Source of the DNA: Enterobacter vonholyi
GTDB lineage: Bacteria > Pseudomonadota > Gammaproteobacteria > Enterobacterales > Enterobacteriaceae
DNA: 64,000 bases
Assembly (NCBI RefSeq): GCF_008364555.1
Contig: NZ_VTUC01000001.1
Span: 248,001-312,000, forward strand
Reading direction: 5' to 3'
The position numbers and the translations under genes were made by a program. Shown here piece by piece: positions 42,280 through 53,478 of this stretch; within the stretch, counting starts at the first letter, position 1, and each line of letters begins with the position of its first letter. The notes under the pieces are model-generated. The model saw only the letters and a program-made list of their open reading frames with translations. It did not search any database and was not told the DNA's origin.

Positions 42280-42738
42280 TTATTCAATGGGTAATGCTGT
42301 GGTGTATTTAATCTGTTCCATGGCGAAGCTTGAGGTGACGTCCGACAAACCCGGTACGCTGTTCACCAGCCGCTTGTAGAAATCATCATAGCGCTTCATG
42401 TCGGCCACCTGGACGCGCATCAGGTAATCGTACTCTCCGGCCATACGCCAGAAACCGAGCACCTCGGGCATCTCAGACACCTGAGTGACGAAGCGGCAAT
42501 ACCACTCGCTGCTGTGATGCTGAGTTTTTATCAGCACAAATGCCGTCAACCCCAGCCCCAGCTTTTCGGGATCTAACAACGCGACGCGCCCCAGAAGAAT
42601 GCCGTCATCTTCCAGCTTCTTAAGACGCTTCCAGCACGGGGTGGTGGTCAGATTAACGGCATCTGCCAGCGCCTGCAAAGAGAGGGTACAGTCATTTTGC
42701 AGCAATGAAAGGAGCTTGCGGTCAATTTTATCTAGCAT
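42280..42738 (-). CDS. decR: Lrp/AsnC-family cysteine-responsive activator DecR (YbaO)
   Basis: Transcriptional activator of cysteine detoxification in E. coli. The start is the ATG at 42738 ([20 protein letters not shown]), six bases after GAGG, giving 152 residues. The HTH is [20 protein letters not shown], with the RAM ligand domain from about residue 65 ([20 protein letters not shown]). It is divergent from a cysteine desulfhydrase-like gene, which is probably its main target here; in E. coli K-12 its target (yhaOM) lies elsewhere. Confidence 0.94.
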   Translation of the reverse strand: MLDKIDRKLLSLLQNDCTLSLQALADAVNLTTTPCWKRLKKLEDDGILLGRVALLDPEKLGLGLTAFVLIKTQHHSSEWYCRFVTQVSEMPEVLGFWRMAGEYDYLMRVQVADMKRYDDFYKRLVNSVPGLSDVTSSFAMEQIKYTTALPIE

Positions 42739-42850
42739 ACCCACCTCGCAGAGAAAATTTTTCTCCCTTCATTCTATTTTAAAGGCCAGATAGCAACAAT
42801 TTTTTCTGTGCTTTTCGCTATCCTAGGCACAAAATGACAAACGGATAACG

Positions 42851-43900
42851 ATGATGAATAGCACCTGGGTTAAACATGCGATCAGCGAAATCAATGCCGA
42901 CTATCAGCGCTCGGCGGATACGCACCTGATTCGCCTTTCCCTGCCGGGATTTGACGGCATTCAGCTCTATCTGAAAGATGAAAGCACCCATCCTACCGGC
43001 AGCCTGAAGCATCGCCTGGCGCGCTCGCTGTTTTTATACGGTTTATGTAACGGCTGGATTAAAGAAGGCACGACTATCATTGAATCTTCTTCCGGTTCAA
43101 CGGCGGTGTCCGAAGCCTATTTTGCCCGCCTGCTGGGCCTGCCGTTTATCGCGGTGATGCCGTCCTGCACCGCAAAACGCAAAATCGAACAGATCGAATT
43201 TTACGGCGGACGCTGCCACTTTGTGGAAAGCGCCTGCGAAATCTACGCCGCCTCTGAAATGCTGGCCCGCGAGCTGAACGGCCACTATATGGACCAGTTC
43301 ACCTTCGCCGAGCGCGCGACGGACTGGCGCGGGAATAACAACATTGCCGACAGTATTTTCCGCCAGATGACCCACGAACCACATCCGGTTCCGTCCTATA
43401 TCGTCATGAGCGCCGGTACCGGCGGCACGTCAGCCACGATCGGACGCTACATCCGCTGTCAGGGTTACGATACCCAGCTGATGGTAGTTGACCCGCAAAA
43501 CTCCGTGTTCCTCGACTACTGGCAAAATCGCGATGCCGGCCTGCGCAGCCCGGTGGGCAGTAAAATTGAAGGGATTGGCCGCCCGCGCGTGGAGCCCTCT
43601 TTCATCCCCGACGTGGTGGACGAGATGATGCGCGTGGCGGATGCCGCAAGCGTGGCAACGGCACACTGGCTGGAAACGCAGCTGGGCCGCAAAGTGGGCG
43701 CATCGACGGGCACCAATATGTGGGGAGCACTGCAGCTTGCCGCACGCATGCGCGAAGAGGGCCGCACCGGTTCCATCGTCACGCTGCTGTGCGACAGCGG
43801 AGAGCGCTACCTTGAAGCTTACTACAATGCGGAGTGGGTGCAGGCCAATATCGGCGATATCGCCCCGTGGAAAGCGCAGATTGCAGAACTGGTGAAATAA
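42851..43900 (+). CDS. PLP-dependent cysteine desulfhydrase-like protein
   Basis: Fold-type II PLP enzyme, 349 residues, of the cysteine synthase superfamily. The Schiff-base lysine is K53 in [10 protein letters not shown], the substrate loop is [10 protein letters not shown], and the phosphate-binding loop is [15 protein letters not shown]. The C-terminal stretch [18 protein letters not shown] and [15 protein letters not shown] is typical of the enterobacterial group annotated as L-cysteine desulfhydrase Cds1/cysteine synthase-like. Divergence from decR supports cysteine breakdown (to sulphide, ammonia and pyruvate) rather than synthesis. E. coli K-12 lacks it at this locus. The start may be the second Met. 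Confidence 0.85.
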   Translation: MMNSTWVKHAISEINADYQRSADTHLIRLSLPGFDGIQLYLKDESTHPTGSLKHRLARSLFLYGLCNGWIKEGTTIIESSSGSTAVSEAYFARLLGLPFIAVMPSCTAKRKIEQIEFYGGRCHFVESACEIYAASEMLARELNGHYMDQFTFAERATDWRGNNNIADSIFRQMTHEPHPVPSYIVMSAGTGGTSATIGRYIRCQGYDTQLMVVDPQNSVFLDYWQNRDAGLRSPVGSKIEGIGRPRVEPSFIPDVVDEMMRVADAASVATAHWLETQLGRKVGASTGTNMWGALQLAARMREEGRTGSIVTLLCDSGERYLEAYYNAEWVQANIGDIAPWKAQIAELVK

Positions 43901-43903
43901 AAA

Positions 43904-43925
43904 AAGCCAGACCGAAGTCTGGCTT
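43904..43925 (-). terminator. Terminator of cof
   Basis: Stem AAGCCAGAC / GTCTGGCTT with loop CGAA. On the minus strand it is followed by TTTTTATT, 16 bases past the cof stop. On the plus strand there is no T-run. Confidence 0.85.
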
Positions 43926-43940
43926 GCTGGAAGGGTCTCA

Positions 43941-44759
43941 CTATTCGGGGGAATACGGGAGATTGTTGTTGTCCAGCCAATGAGTCAAAAAATGAGACAC
44001 TGCTTCATTGCGGCAGTGGCCAATAACCGGCAGATGGGGAAGTTCTGCTTTCAGCTGCGCCATCGCATTTCCCATGATCAGACCGTGACCTACGCTACCC
44101 AGCATTTCGCGGTCGTTCATGGCATCACCAAACGCCATACACTCCTGCAGCGTTAATCCCAGGTGGTCGCTCAGAACCGCCAGAGCGGAACCTTTGTTAC
44201 AGCCCACCGGCAGCACTTCCAGACAATCAACCGCCGAGAAGGTCAGATGCGCCCGGTCGCCTAGCGCCTCATTCAGCTGAATCCGTAAGCGACACAGATC
44301 GTCGTGATCGCCACAGAAACAGATCTTAGTGACCGCATGGGCGGGGATCCGACGCAGATCGATAAGCTGATATTTGAAACCGCTGTATACATGCGCGTGC
44401 AGCAGTTCAGGGATTTCGCTTCCGGTAAACCAGCCCCGATCGTTAAAGACGTGGATACTGGCCTGCGTGTCCCAGGTGCTGTGCAGCACGATATCCGCCA
44501 CTTCAGGATTGAGATCCTGACGGTGAAGTACATCGCCTTCGATAGAATGAATTCGCGTACCGTTGCCGGTGATCAGAAAAGCGTCAAGGGAAAACGCACC
44601 AAGCAGATGGCGCATCTCCAGCACATGGCGGCCAGTGGCAAACGTCAGGGTAACATCACGCTCGTGCAGGCGTTTCAGCGTGTTCAGGGTTTTTTCCCCT
44701 AAACGGTGATCCGGCATTAACAGCGTACCGTCCATATCAAATGCAGCGAGCCGAGCCAT
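43941..44759 (-). CDS. cof: HMP-PP phosphatase Cof (HAD family)
   Basis: HAD-like sugar/thiamin-intermediate phosphatase, 272 residues as in E. coli. Motif I is [13 protein letters not shown], motif [10 protein letters not shown], the lysine motif [16 protein letters not shown], and motif [13 protein letters not shown]. In E. coli it dephosphorylates HMP-PP and affects thiamin-antimetabolite resistance. Divergent from ybaE (101-base gap). Confidence 0.95.
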   Translation of the reverse strand: MARLAAFDMDGTLLMPDHRLGEKTLNTLKRLHERDVTLTFATGRHVLEMRHLLGAFSLDAFLITGNGTRIHSIEGDVLHRQDLNPEVADIVLHSTWDTQASIHVFNDRGWFTGSEIPELLHAHVYSGFKYQLIDLRRIPAHAVTKICFCGDHDDLCRLRIQLNEALGDRAHLTFSAVDCLEVLPVGCNKGSALAVLSDHLGLTLQECMAFGDAMNDREMLGSVGHGLIMGNAMAQLKAELPHLPVIGHCRNEAVSHFLTHWLDNNNLPYSPE

Positions 44760-44860
44760 GATTACTCCCGAAATGTGATGCGGTTAACTTGTGCATCAGT
44801 ATCGTGTGAGATATACGGAAGTAATAGTGAATAGATGAAAATTATTGTTCCGGGTTTCTT

Positions 44861-46561
44861 ATGCGCCAGCTCAATCGACTCAATCAGTATCACCGCCTCT
44901 GGCAGCCTTCCCTGGGTGCAACGCAACAGGTCACTATCAGCGAGCTGGCTGCCCGCTGTTTTTGCAGCGAGCGGCATGTCCGAACGTTGCTGCGTCAGGC
45001 CCAGGAGGCGGGCTGGCTGAGCTGGCGAGCGCAGTCTGGCCGCGGCAAGCGCGGTGAGCTGACGTTTCATGTCGCGCCGGAGTCACTGCGCAATGCGATG
45101 ATGGAGGAGGCGCTGAAGAGCGGGCAGCAGCATAACGCGCTGGAACTGGCCCAGCTTGCCCCTGAAGCGCTGCGATCATTACTGCATCCTTTTTTGGGCG
45201 GGCAGTGGCAAAACGATACGCCGACGCTGCGCATTCCCTACTATCGCTCCCTGGAGCCGCTGCAGCTGGGGTTCTTACCTGGTCGGGCGGAGCAGCATCT
45301 GGCAGGACAGGTGTTCTCAGGCTTGACGCGTTTTAACGGTAACAGCAGTGAACCCACGGGCGATCTGGCGCATCACTGGGATGTCTCTGCTGACGGCATG
45401 CGCTGGCATTTCTACATTCGCTCCACCCTGCACTGGCATAACGGCGATAAAATAGAAACGGCGCAACTCCAGCGAAGTCTGACAGCGCTGTTGACGCTCC
45501 CCGCCCTGCGCACCCTGTTACAGAGCGTCTTAAATATTGAGACAACGCATCCACAGTGTCTGACGTTTACGCTGCATCAACCTGACTACTGGCTACCGCA
45601 CAGGCTGGCAACCTACTGTAGCCGTCTGGCGCATCCCGACCATCCTTCGGTTGGCTCTGGCCCCTTTCGGCTGGCTGCCTTTGAGCCCGACCTGGTTCGT
45701 CTGGAAAGCCATGAGCAGTATCACCTGAGTCATCCGCTGCTCAAAGCCATCGAATATTGGATCACACCCCAGCTTTTTGATTACAGGTTGGGTACCAGCT
45801 GTCGTCACCCGGTGCAAATCGCGATCGGCGAGGCCGACGAGCTGGAAAGTCTGCGGCTGGTAAGCAGCAGCACCAGCCTGGGGTTCTGTTACCTTACGCT
45901 AAAACAGAGCGCACGCCTGAGTGAGCTCCAGGCAAAGCGGCTTATCAATATCATTCATCTCTCCCGGCTTCTCCACACCCTTCCACTAAACGAAGGGCTC
46001 ATCACGCCAACTCAGGAACTGCTTCCCGGCTGGACCATCCCCGAATGGCCTGATTTATCGGGCGTAACCCTCCCTGAAGCATTGACGCTGGTTTATCATC
46101 TCCCTGTTGAGCTTCACACCATGGCCAGCCAGTTGAAGGCATACCTGGCGCTACAGGGTTGTGAACTGACCGTCATCTTTCACGACGCCAAGACGTGGGA
46201 CGGATGCCTGGAGCTTGCAGATGCAGACATCATGATGGGCGACAGGCTTATTGGCGAAGCGCCGGAATATACGCTGGAACAGTGGCTGCGCTGCGATGCC
46301 CTCTGGCCGCACGTTCTTAGCGCACCGGCTTACGCCCATTTGCAAGCGACGCTGGATGCGGTACAGACGCAGGCAGAGGCGCGGGATAGGCACGCGGGGC
46401 TGCAAGCCATCTTCAACCGGTTAATGGAAAGTGCAGTGCTGACACCACTCTTTAATTATCAATACCAAATCAGTGCTCCACCAGGCGTGAATGGTATACG
46501 TCTCAATACCCGCGGCTGGTTTGACTTTACCGAAGCCTGGCTTCCCGCCCCTAAATCGTGA
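44861..46561 (+). CDS. ybaE: SgrR-family protein YbaE
   Basis: 566 residues as in E. coli. The N-terminal winged helix (about 1-110) begins MRQLNRLNQYHRLWQPSLGA and has SELAARCFCSERHVRTLLRQ. The C-terminal solute-binding-protein-like domain (about 130-560) contains TGDLAHHWDVSADGMRWHFY and VGSGPFRLAAFEP. This is the SgrR architecture (transcription factor with an extracytoplasmic-type ligand domain, presumably cytoplasmic). The ligand and targets are unknown. Located between cof and queC. Confidence 0.92.
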   Translation: MRQLNRLNQYHRLWQPSLGATQQVTISELAARCFCSERHVRTLLRQAQEAGWLSWRAQSGRGKRGELTFHVAPESLRNAMMEEALKSGQQHNALELAQLAPEALRSLLHPFLGGQWQNDTPTLRIPYYRSLEPLQLGFLPGRAEQHLAGQVFSGLTRFNGNSSEPTGDLAHHWDVSADGMRWHFYIRSTLHWHNGDKIETAQLQRSLTALLTLPALRTLLQSVLNIETTHPQCLTFTLHQPDYWLPHRLATYCSRLAHPDHPSVGSGPFRLAAFEPDLVRLESHEQYHLSHPLLKAIEYWITPQLFDYRLGTSCRHPVQIAIGEADELESLRLVSSSTSLGFCYLTLKQSARLSELQAKRLINIIHLSRLLHTLPLNEGLITPTQELLPGWTIPEWPDLSGVTLPEALTLVYHLPVELHTMASQLKAYLALQGCELTVIFHDAKTWDGCLELADADIMMGDRLIGEAPEYTLEQWLRCDALWPHVLSAPAYAHLQATLDAVQTQAEARDRHAGLQAIFNRLMESAVLTPLFNYQYQISAPPGVNGIRLNTRGWFDFTEAWLPAPKS

Positions 46562-46627
46562 AGAAGCTGGTCGGCGCCACAGGCAGACGGTAACATAACG
46601 TTTTTACCGTAACAGTCGAGATGATTT

Positions 46628-47323
46628 ATGAAACGTGCCGTCGTCGTGTTCAGCGGAGGACAAGACTCTACTACCTGCCTGGTTCAGGCCCTTCATCAGT
46701 ACGATGAAGTTCACTGTGTCACTTTCGATTATGGTCAGCGCCACCGCGCTGAAATCGACGTTGCCCGTGAACTTGCCCTGAAACTGGGCGCACGCGCGCA
46801 CAAGGTGCTGGACGTTACGCTGTTAAATGAACTGGCCGTGAGCAGCCTCACCCGCGACAGTATTCCCGTCCCGGACTACGAACCTGATGCCAGCGGCATT
46901 CCGAATACCTTCGTGCCGGGCCGTAATATCCTCTTCCTGACCCTGACGGCGATCTACGCCTACCAGGTAAAAGCCGAAGCGGTGATTACGGGCGTTTGCG
47001 AGACCGACTTCTCCGGCTACCCGGACTGTCGTGATGAGTTCGTGAAAGCGCTAAACCACGCCGTCAATCTGGGGATGGCGAAAGAGACGCGCTTTGAAAC
47101 TCCGCTCATGTGGCTGGATAAAGCCGAAACCTGGGCGCTGGCGGATTACTGGGGCAAGCTGGACCTGGTTCGCAGCGAAACGCTCACCTGCTATAACGGT
47201 ATCAAAGGCGACGGTTGCGGCCAGTGCGCGGCCTGTAATCTTCGCGCGAACGGACTGAACCACTATCTTGCCGATAAAGCCGGCGTGATGGCCGCGATGC
47301 AGAAAAAGACTGGCCTAAAATAG
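46628..47323 (+). CDS. queC: 7-cyano-7-deazaguanine synthase QueC
   Basis: ATP-dependent enzyme converting CDG to preQ0 in queuosine synthesis. The 231-residue product has the PP-loop [15 protein letters not shown], the [14 protein letters not shown] motif, and a zinc site near the C-terminus ([13 protein letters not shown] with Cys188-type residues). It follows ybaE by 66 bases; I see no convincing preQ1 riboswitch in that gap. Confidence 0.97.
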   Translation: MKRAVVVFSGGQDSTTCLVQALHQYDEVHCVTFDYGQRHRAEIDVARELALKLGARAHKVLDVTLLNELAVSSLTRDSIPVPDYEPDASGIPNTFVPGRNILFLTLTAIYAYQVKAEAVITGVCETDFSGYPDCRDEFVKALNHAVNLGMAKETRFETPLMWLDKAETWALADYWGKLDLVRSETLTCYNGIKGDGCGQCAACNLRANGLNHYLADKAGVMAAMQKKTGLK

Positions 47324-47335
47324 GGCTACTTGACC

Positions 47336-47365
47336 GTGCTGTCGCAAAACGGGTGTCGACAGCAC
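47336..47365. terminator. Hairpin between convergent queC and fadM
   Basis: Perfect 9-bp stem GTGCTGTCG / CGACAGCAC with a 12-base loop. No U-run follows in either direction, so terminator activity is uncertain. Confidence 0.4.
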
Positions 47366-47384
47366 GAGTACGCCTTAACAAGTC

Positions 47385-47783
47385 TTACGCGATCATCAAC
47401 TCCAGCTTTTCACGCAACTCACCTTCGAGCGGCAGCGCTTTCTGCGTTTTCAGATCGATACAGACAAAGGTGATCAGCGCATCAGCCACCACCTGCCCTT
47501 CTGGATCGAGCGTCACCACCTGGCTTAACACCCCGCTTTTGCCATTGATTTGCTGCACCTGGCTTGTCACCGTGAGCACATCGCCCAGCACGGCCGGACG
47601 GCGGTAGTTGATGTTGATATTGACGACCACGAACGCGATGTTGTGCGCGGTCAGCCACTGAAAGCTTTCGCTGTTTTCCAGCCCGTCCCAGCGCGCTTCT
47701 TCAAGAAACTCAAGATAGCGGGCATTGTTCACATGCTGATAAACGTCGAGATGAAAACCGCGTACTTTGATTTTTGTCTGCAT
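47385..47783 (-). CDS. fadM: Long-chain acyl-CoA thioesterase FadM (YbaW)
   Basis: 132-residue hotdog thioesterase (E. coli 132) acting in beta-oxidation of unsaturated fatty acids. The motif VYQHVNNARYLEFLEEARW contains the catalytic Asp/Asn region (FHLDVYQHVNN). The rest includes VVVNININYRRPAVLGDVL. Convergent with queC. Confidence 0.95.
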   Translation of the reverse strand: MQTKIKVRGFHLDVYQHVNNARYLEFLEEARWDGLENSESFQWLTAHNIAFVVVNININYRRPAVLGDVLTVTSQVQQINGKSGVLSQVVTLDPEGQVVADALITFVCIDLKTQKALPLEGELREKLELMIA

Positions 47784-47882
47784 AGCGCAATAGCCTTTAC
47801 TGTTATTGTAGGATGAGAGGTCATAACTGGTATGACCTCTTTATCCTGGCAAAATTTTGCCGCAGTGCAAGAAATTGCGTGA

Positions 47883-48311
<429 letters not shown>

Positions 48312-48346
48312 TCAAACCGGCACAAACAGCAGATTGCAGAAATGGA

Positions 48347-48368
48347 AAAGGCCGCGAAAGCGGCCTTT
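48347..48368 (-). terminator. Terminator of ppiD
   Basis: Stem AAAGGCCGC / GCGGCCTTT with loop TTTC (minus strand), followed by TTCC; 44 bases past the ppiD stop. Confidence 0.8.
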
Positions 48369-48411
48369 AGTTTTTGCAGAGCGTTACGAAAATCTGCGAG
48401 CAGACACGTAA

Positions 48412-50283
48412 TTACTGCTGCTGAGTCATTACATCACCCAGCTTGATTTTGGCTTCTTTACGCAGGTTGCTCATCATGGCTTCGAAGGCAATCTGGGCAT
48501 TGTTCTGGGTAATTCCCTGAACCATGGCTTTCTTCTGCGCTTCTGGCAAGGTGCCGGCTTTCACTTCATCCAGCGCCAGCAGAACGACGTTACCCTGCGC
48601 ATCGGTGGTGGTACCGAAGCTTGGCTTGTCCTTTGCAGGCAGGGTCAGACCAAACGCGGCCTGGCTGATAGGGTCCTGACCGGTACGGCTCAGCGTTTTC
48701 GCTTCACCGAAGCTCAGGCCAGCCGCTTTCAGCGCGTCTTCTTTACCCGCTTTCAGATCGGACAGAATCTTCTCAGCATCCAGTTTCGCCTGCTGTTCCG
48801 CTTTGTTGTGCTTAACCTGAGCGATGACCTGATCCTTCACTTCCGCCAGCGGTTTGACCGCTTCTGGCTTATGCTCGCTGACGCGCAACACAAATGCACG
48901 ATCGCCGTCGACGGTAATGATGTCAGAGTTACTGCCCGGCGTGCCGTTCTCGCCCACCAGACCACCGTTGAAGATTGCATCAGAAACCGGTTTGAAGTTC
49001 AGCTCTTCCGGCAGGTTGTCACGACCAAACCAGCCAGTTTCAACCGCCTTCACGCCCGCCGCCTGCTCTGCACCTGCCAGAGATTCGTTGTCGTTGCTGG
49101 CAGCATCGCTAACCTTCTGCTGCAGCGCGTAGTAGGCATCCAGCGCTTTTTCCTGTTTCACTTTCGCTGCGATATCATCGCGGACGTCAGCCAGCGGCTT
49201 GGTTTTCGCCGCGGTGATGTCGTCCAGACGCACGACCAGGAAACCAACGGAAGACTTAATGACGCCAGAAAGTTGGCCTTTCTCTTTCAGACCGGCATTT
49301 TTCAGCTCGTCAGGCGTGGTCGCGTCTTCCAGCCAGCCCATATCACCGCCATTTTTCGCCGAGATAATGTCGGTGGATTTCGCTTTCGCAACGGTCGCGA
49401 AATCAGCGCCTTTGTTCAGCTCATCCAGCGCAGCTTTAGCATCAGCCTCGGTTTTCGTCTGAATCACGCTGTAGCGGTTACGCTGGGGCTGAGTGAACTG
49501 ATCCTGATGCTGATCGTAGTAAGACTGGATCTCTGCATCAGACGCGGTTTCCTGCAGCGCGGCCGCATCCAGCTTGATGTAGCTCACGCGGAACTGCTCT
49601 GGAGAAACAAAAGAATTCTTGTTCTGTTCGTACCAGGCGTTAACGTCAGCGTCGCTCACCTGCTGTTTCGCCGCCAGGGCGTTAACATCAATGGTCGCTT
49701 CGCGTACAACACGCTGCTGTGCCACCAGCGCGGCCAGTTCGTCCGTTTCACCTTTGAGCATGAAATCGGTGCCCACGACAGCATTGATGAGCTGCTGGGT
49801 GGTCAGCTGGTTACGCAGCGCCTGAGCGTACTGATCGGCCGTCATCCCCATCTGGTTGACGATACTGTTGTAACGCGCGTTGTCGAATTTACCGTTAGAC
49901 TGGAAGGCCTGGGTGGAGAAGATGGCTTTTTTCACCTGCTCATCACTAATGCCAAGGCCGAGTTTTTTGGCATACTGATCGAGCAGCGCTTCGTCGATAA
50001 GACGGTTCAACGTCTGTTGTCGCAGAGTCTTCATGTACCCTTCGTTCGCCGCCAGTTCAGAGAATTGGTCGCCCAGCTGTTGCTGCATACGGTTACGTTC
50101 ACCGGCAAAAGCATTCTCGAACTGACCGCGGCTGATCTCCTGGCCATTCACTTTTGCGGCGTAGTTTGCGCCACCGCCAATAAGGTAACTGCTCACGCCG
50201 GTCAATATGAACGACACGATAATGATACCGAAAATAATCTTGAGCACGAGACTGTTAGCAGCCGTGCGTAAGCTGTCCATCAT
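48412..50283 (-). CDS. ppiD: Periplasmic chaperone / peptidyl-prolyl isomerase-like PpiD
   Basis: Inner-membrane-anchored periplasmic folding factor near the Sec translocon. The start is the ATG at 50283 (MMDSLRTAANSLVLKIIFGI), giving 623 residues as in E. coli; the frame continues 38 codons upstream without support. One TM helix lies at about 16-36, a SurA-like N-domain follows, then a parvulin domain at about 265-360 (NRYSVIQTKTEADAKAALDE, GGDMGWLEDATTPDELKN) and a C-terminal helical domain. Follows hupB. Confidence 0.96.
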   Translation of the reverse strand: MMDSLRTAANSLVLKIIFGIIIVSFILTGVSSYLIGGGANYAAKVNGQEISRGQFENAFAGERNRMQQQLGDQFSELAANEGYMKTLRQQTLNRLIDEALLDQYAKKLGLGISDEQVKKAIFSTQAFQSNGKFDNARYNSIVNQMGMTADQYAQALRNQLTTQQLINAVVGTDFMLKGETDELAALVAQQRVVREATIDVNALAAKQQVSDADVNAWYEQNKNSFVSPEQFRVSYIKLDAAALQETASDAEIQSYYDQHQDQFTQPQRNRYSVIQTKTEADAKAALDELNKGADFATVAKAKSTDIISAKNGGDMGWLEDATTPDELKNAGLKEKGQLSGVIKSSVGFLVVRLDDITAAKTKPLADVRDDIAAKVKQEKALDAYYALQQKVSDAASNDNESLAGAEQAAGVKAVETGWFGRDNLPEELNFKPVSDAIFNGGLVGENGTPGSNSDIITVDGDRAFVLRVSEHKPEAVKPLAEVKDQVIAQVKHNKAEQQAKLDAEKILSDLKAGKEDALKAAGLSFGEAKTLSRTGQDPISQAAFGLTLPAKDKPSFGTTTDAQGNVVLLALDEVKAGTLPEAQKKAMVQGITQNNAQIAFEAMMSNLRKEAKIKLGDVMTQQQ

Positions 50284-50439
50284 GGTGTAACAACACTCCG
50301 CTGTAGGTGACTGGTTACCTGACGCTGACGGAAAATCCTGACCGTCGCGCGTGAAGGCGTATTGTGACAAGAAAACGGGGCGATTGTCAGCCCACAACTC
50401 GCATAAACTCGCACAAATCAGGTCTGGACAAACAAAAAA

Positions 50440-50459
50440 GGCACATCAAATGATGCGCC
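50440..50459 (-). terminator. Terminator of hupB
   Basis: GGCGCATCA / TGATGTGCC (one G-U pair) followed by TTTTTT on the minus strand, 37 bases after the hupB stop. Confidence 0.85.
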
Positions 50460-50495
50460 CTTGTACTTTCCGGCTTCCCTGAAACGGGAGAGCAA

Positions 50496-50768
50496 TCAGT
50501 TTACTGCGTCTTTCAGCGCTTTACCTGCACGGAAACCCGGCACTTTAGCAGCAGCAATGGTGATCTCTTTACCGGTCTGAGGGTTGCGGCCAGTACGGGC
50601 AGCACGCTCTTTAACAGCAAAAGTACCGAAGCCTACCAGTGCAACGTCGTCCCCAGCCTGCAGAGATTCAGTAACAGAAGCAATTAATGCATCTAACGCA
50701 CGTCCAGCTGCAGCTTTAGAAATATCAGCACCAGCAGCAATTTTGTCAATCAGTTGAGATTTATTCAC
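50496..50768 (-). CDS. hupB: Nucleoid protein HU, beta subunit
   Basis: 90-residue histone-like DNA-bending protein: [20 protein letters not shown] at the start, and the DNA-binding arm [20 protein letters not shown] with its intercalating proline. Identical architecture to E. coli HupB. Between lon and ppiD on the same strand. Confidence 0.98.
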   Translation of the reverse strand: MNKSQLIDKIAAGADISKAAAGRALDALIASVTESLQAGDDVALVGFGTFAVKERAARTGRNPQTGKEITIAAAKVPGFRAGKALKDAVN

Positions 50769-50914
50769 TGTTCTCTTCCTCTCTTTATAATTTATATCGC
50801 GCCTGAATCCTTCACAACGCGACCGCGCAGCAGTTATATCAGGCCTGCCATGACCTTACAACACCCGTTGTTGATGGCTGACCTAATCAGCAATCTAAAT
50901 TAGCTATACAAAAA

Positions 50915-50948
50915 AAGGCTGGCAAGTGCGAAATCACTTACCAGCCTT
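50915..50948 (-). terminator. Terminator of lon
   Basis: AAGGCTGG / CCAGCCTT outer stem with an inner AAGTG / CACTT stem, followed on the minus strand by TTTTTTT, 31 bases past the lon stop. Confidence 0.9.
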
Positions 50949-50978
50949 GTTTTTATTGACGCTCTTTGCGCGAGGTCA

Positions 50979-53333
50979 CTATTTTGCGGTTACAACCTGC
51001 ATTCCGGAGGGTTCATTCTGCAAAGCGAGACTGAGAACTTCCTCAATTCGCTTAACAGGATGGATCTGCAGATCGGCAATCACGTTGTCCGGAATCTCTT
51101 CCAGATCGCGTTTGTTTTCGTAAGGGATCAATACGGTTTTGATCCCACCGCGGTGTGCCGCCAGCAGTTTTTCTTTTAAACCACCAATCGGCAGAACCTG
51201 GCCACGCAGCGTAATTTCACCGGTCATTGCCACATCGGCACGCACAGGGTTCCCGGTCAGGCAGGAAACCAGAGCGGTACACATGGCAATACCCGCGCTT
51301 GGACCATCTTTTGGCGTCGCCCCTTCAGGTACGTGCACGTGGATGTCGCGTTTTTCGTAGAAATCAGGGTTAATTCCCAGTTTCTCCGCACGCGCGCGCA
51401 CCACGGTCAGCGCAGCCTGGATGGATTCCTGCATCACTTCACCCAGCGAGCCGGTGTAGGTCAGTTTGCCTTTACCCGGTACACAGGCGGTTTCGATGGT
51501 CAGCAGATCGCCGCCCACTTCCGTCCATGCGAGTCCGGTCACCTGACCAACACGGTTTTCGTTGTCCGCGCGGCCGTAGTCGAAGCGCTGAACGCCGAGA
51601 TAGGCATGCAGATTGTCGCCGTTAATCACAATGTGTTTCAGGCTCTTATCCAGCAGCAGCTGTTTCACCGCTTTACGACACAGCTTTGAGATTTCACGCT
51701 CAAGGCTACGCACGCCCGCTTCACGGGTGTAGTAACGAATGATGCCGATAATCGCGCTGTCCTCAACGGTCAGCTCGTTGGCTTTCAGCGCGTTACGCTC
51801 AATCTGTTTCGGCAGCAGGTGCTGCTTAGCAATATTCAGCTTCTCGTCTTCGGTATAGCCCGAGAGACGGATCACTTCCATACGATCCAGCAGCGGGGCC
51901 GGAATGTTCATGGAGTTGGAGGTCGCTACGAACATCACATCGCTCAGGTCGTAGTCCACTTCCAGGTAGTGATCGCTGAACGCCACGTTCTGTTCTGGAT
52001 CAAGCACTTCCAACAGTGCAGATGCAGGGTCGCCACGCATGTCCGACGACATTTTGTCGATCTCATCGAGCAGGAACAGCGGGTTTTTAACCCCCACTTT
52101 CGCCATCTTCTGGATCAGTTTACCCGGCATAGAACCGATGTAGGTACGGCGGTGACCGCGGATTTCCGCTTCATCGCGCACGCCACCCAGCGCCATACGG
52201 ATATATTTACGTCCGGTCGCTTTGGCGATGGACTGACCCAGAGAGGTTTTACCCACCCCCGGCGGTCCTACCAGGCACAGAATTGGCCCTTTAATTTTGT
52301 TTACACGGCTTTGTACCGCGAGGTACTCAAGAATGCGGTCTTTCACGCGTTCCAGGCCGTAGTGGTCGGTATCCAGGATTTCCTGTGCCTGACGCAGGTC
52401 TTTTTTGACCTTGCTGCGGGCGTTCCACGGAACCTGCACCATCCACTCAATGTAGCCGCGTACAACGGTCGCTTCAGCCGACATTGGAGACATCATTTTC
52501 AGCTTCTGCAGTTCTGCTTCGGCCTTCTCTTTCGCCTCTTTCGGCATCTTCGCCGCGTCGATCTTACGCTTCAGGGCTTCGTTTTCGTCCGGCGCGTCGT
52601 CCATCTCGCCCAGTTCTTTCTGAATGGCCTTCATTTGCTCATTCAGATAGTACTCACGCTGAGATTTCTCCATCTGCTTTTTCACGCGGTTGCGAATGCG
52701 CTTCTCAACCTGCAGCAGATCGATTTCAGACTCCATCATCGCCATCAGGTATTCCAGACGCTCGTTAACGTCGGACATTTCCAGCACGGACTGCTTGTCA
52801 GCCAGCTTCAGCGGCATATGTGCAGCGATGGTGTCCGCCAGGCGCGCAGGATCGTCGATGCTGTTCAGCGACGTCAGCACTTCTGGTGGGATTTTCTTGT
52901 TCAGCTTGATGTAGCCTTCAAACTGGCTAATCGCGGTGCGAACCAGTACTTCCTGCTCGCGCTCATCAAGCTCAGGCGAATCAAGGTACTCTGCCTTGGC
53001 AGAGAAGTGTTCGCCGTCGTCTGACAGAGTGGTAATACGCGCACGCTGCAGGCCTTCTACCAGCACCTTAACGGTGCCGTCAGGCAGCTTCAGCATCTGC
53101 AAAATAGAGGCCACGGTCCCGACGGTGAAAAGATCGTTTACACCCGGCTCATCCGTTGATGCTTCTTTCTGCGCCACCAGCATGATTTTTTTATCATGAT
53201 CCATGGCGGCTTCGAGGCAACGGATAGATTTTTCCCGCCCTACAAATAAGGGTATGACCATGTGCGGATAAACCACCACATCGCGCAACGGCAATACGGG
53301 GATTTCAATGCGTTCAGAACGCTCAGGATTCAT
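50979..53333 (-). CDS. lon: ATP-dependent protease La (Lon)
   Basis: 784-residue cytosolic AAA+ protease (same length as E. coli) degrading misfolded proteins and regulators such as SulA and RcsA. N-terminal substrate domain [20 protein letters not shown]; Walker [14 protein letters not shown] (about 356); Walker [10 protein letters not shown]; the C-terminal Ser-Lys dyad in [12 protein letters not shown] (S679-type) and [13 protein letters not shown] (K722-type). Transcribed from a sigma-32 promoter upstream; also near clpXP. Confidence 0.98.
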   Translation of the reverse strand: MNPERSERIEIPVLPLRDVVVYPHMVIPLFVGREKSIRCLEAAMDHDKKIMLVAQKEASTDEPGVNDLFTVGTVASILQMLKLPDGTVKVLVEGLQRARITTLSDDGEHFSAKAEYLDSPELDEREQEVLVRTAISQFEGYIKLNKKIPPEVLTSLNSIDDPARLADTIAAHMPLKLADKQSVLEMSDVNERLEYLMAMMESEIDLLQVEKRIRNRVKKQMEKSQREYYLNEQMKAIQKELGEMDDAPDENEALKRKIDAAKMPKEAKEKAEAELQKLKMMSPMSAEATVVRGYIEWMVQVPWNARSKVKKDLRQAQEILDTDHYGLERVKDRILEYLAVQSRVNKIKGPILCLVGPPGVGKTSLGQSIAKATGRKYIRMALGGVRDEAEIRGHRRTYIGSMPGKLIQKMAKVGVKNPLFLLDEIDKMSSDMRGDPASALLEVLDPEQNVAFSDHYLEVDYDLSDVMFVATSNSMNIPAPLLDRMEVIRLSGYTEDEKLNIAKQHLLPKQIERNALKANELTVEDSAIIGIIRYYTREAGVRSLEREISKLCRKAVKQLLLDKSLKHIVINGDNLHAYLGVQRFDYGRADNENRVGQVTGLAWTEVGGDLLTIETACVPGKGKLTYTGSLGEVMQESIQAALTVVRARAEKLGINPDFYEKRDIHVHVPEGATPKDGPSAGIAMCTALVSCLTGNPVRADVAMTGEITLRGQVLPIGGLKEKLLAAHRGGIKTVLIPYENKRDLEEIPDNVIADLQIHPVKRIEEVLSLALQNEPSGMQVVTAK

Positions 53334-53412
53334 AGAGCTCTCTCTTAGTTAGTGTCCGCCAGGTAAGCTGGTCATGTCACTGTGCTTCACATAACCATTA
53401 ACATGTATCCAG

Positions 53413-53441
53413 TATATGGGGATGTTTCCCACACATTCAAC
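53413..53441 (-). promoter_or_regulatory. Sigma-32 heat-shock promoter of lon
   Basis: GTTGAATG (53441-53434) and CCCCATATA (53421-53413) on the minus strand, 12 bases apart; the sequence around it is almost the E. coli lon promoter. About 80 bases before the lon start. Confidence 0.82.
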
Positions 53442-53461
53442 GCTATGAATACGGAAAAAGT

Positions 53462-53478
53462 AAAGGGGAGATAAAATC
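53462..53478 (-). terminator. Terminator of clpX
   Basis: AAAGGGGG / CCCCTTT stem with a T-rich flank on the minus strand, 38 bases past the clpX stop and upstream of the lon promoter. Confidence 0.75.

Noticed and set aside
46562..46627. Possible preQ1 riboswitch upstream of queC
   Set aside because: The 66-base gap contains only a weak ACGGTAA / TTACCGT inverted repeat and lacks the preQ1 aptamer consensus; there is too little room for an aptamer plus expression platform.
48808..50271. 487-codon plus-strand frame inside ppiD
   Set aside because: Antisense shadow of ppiD, low-plausibility composition.
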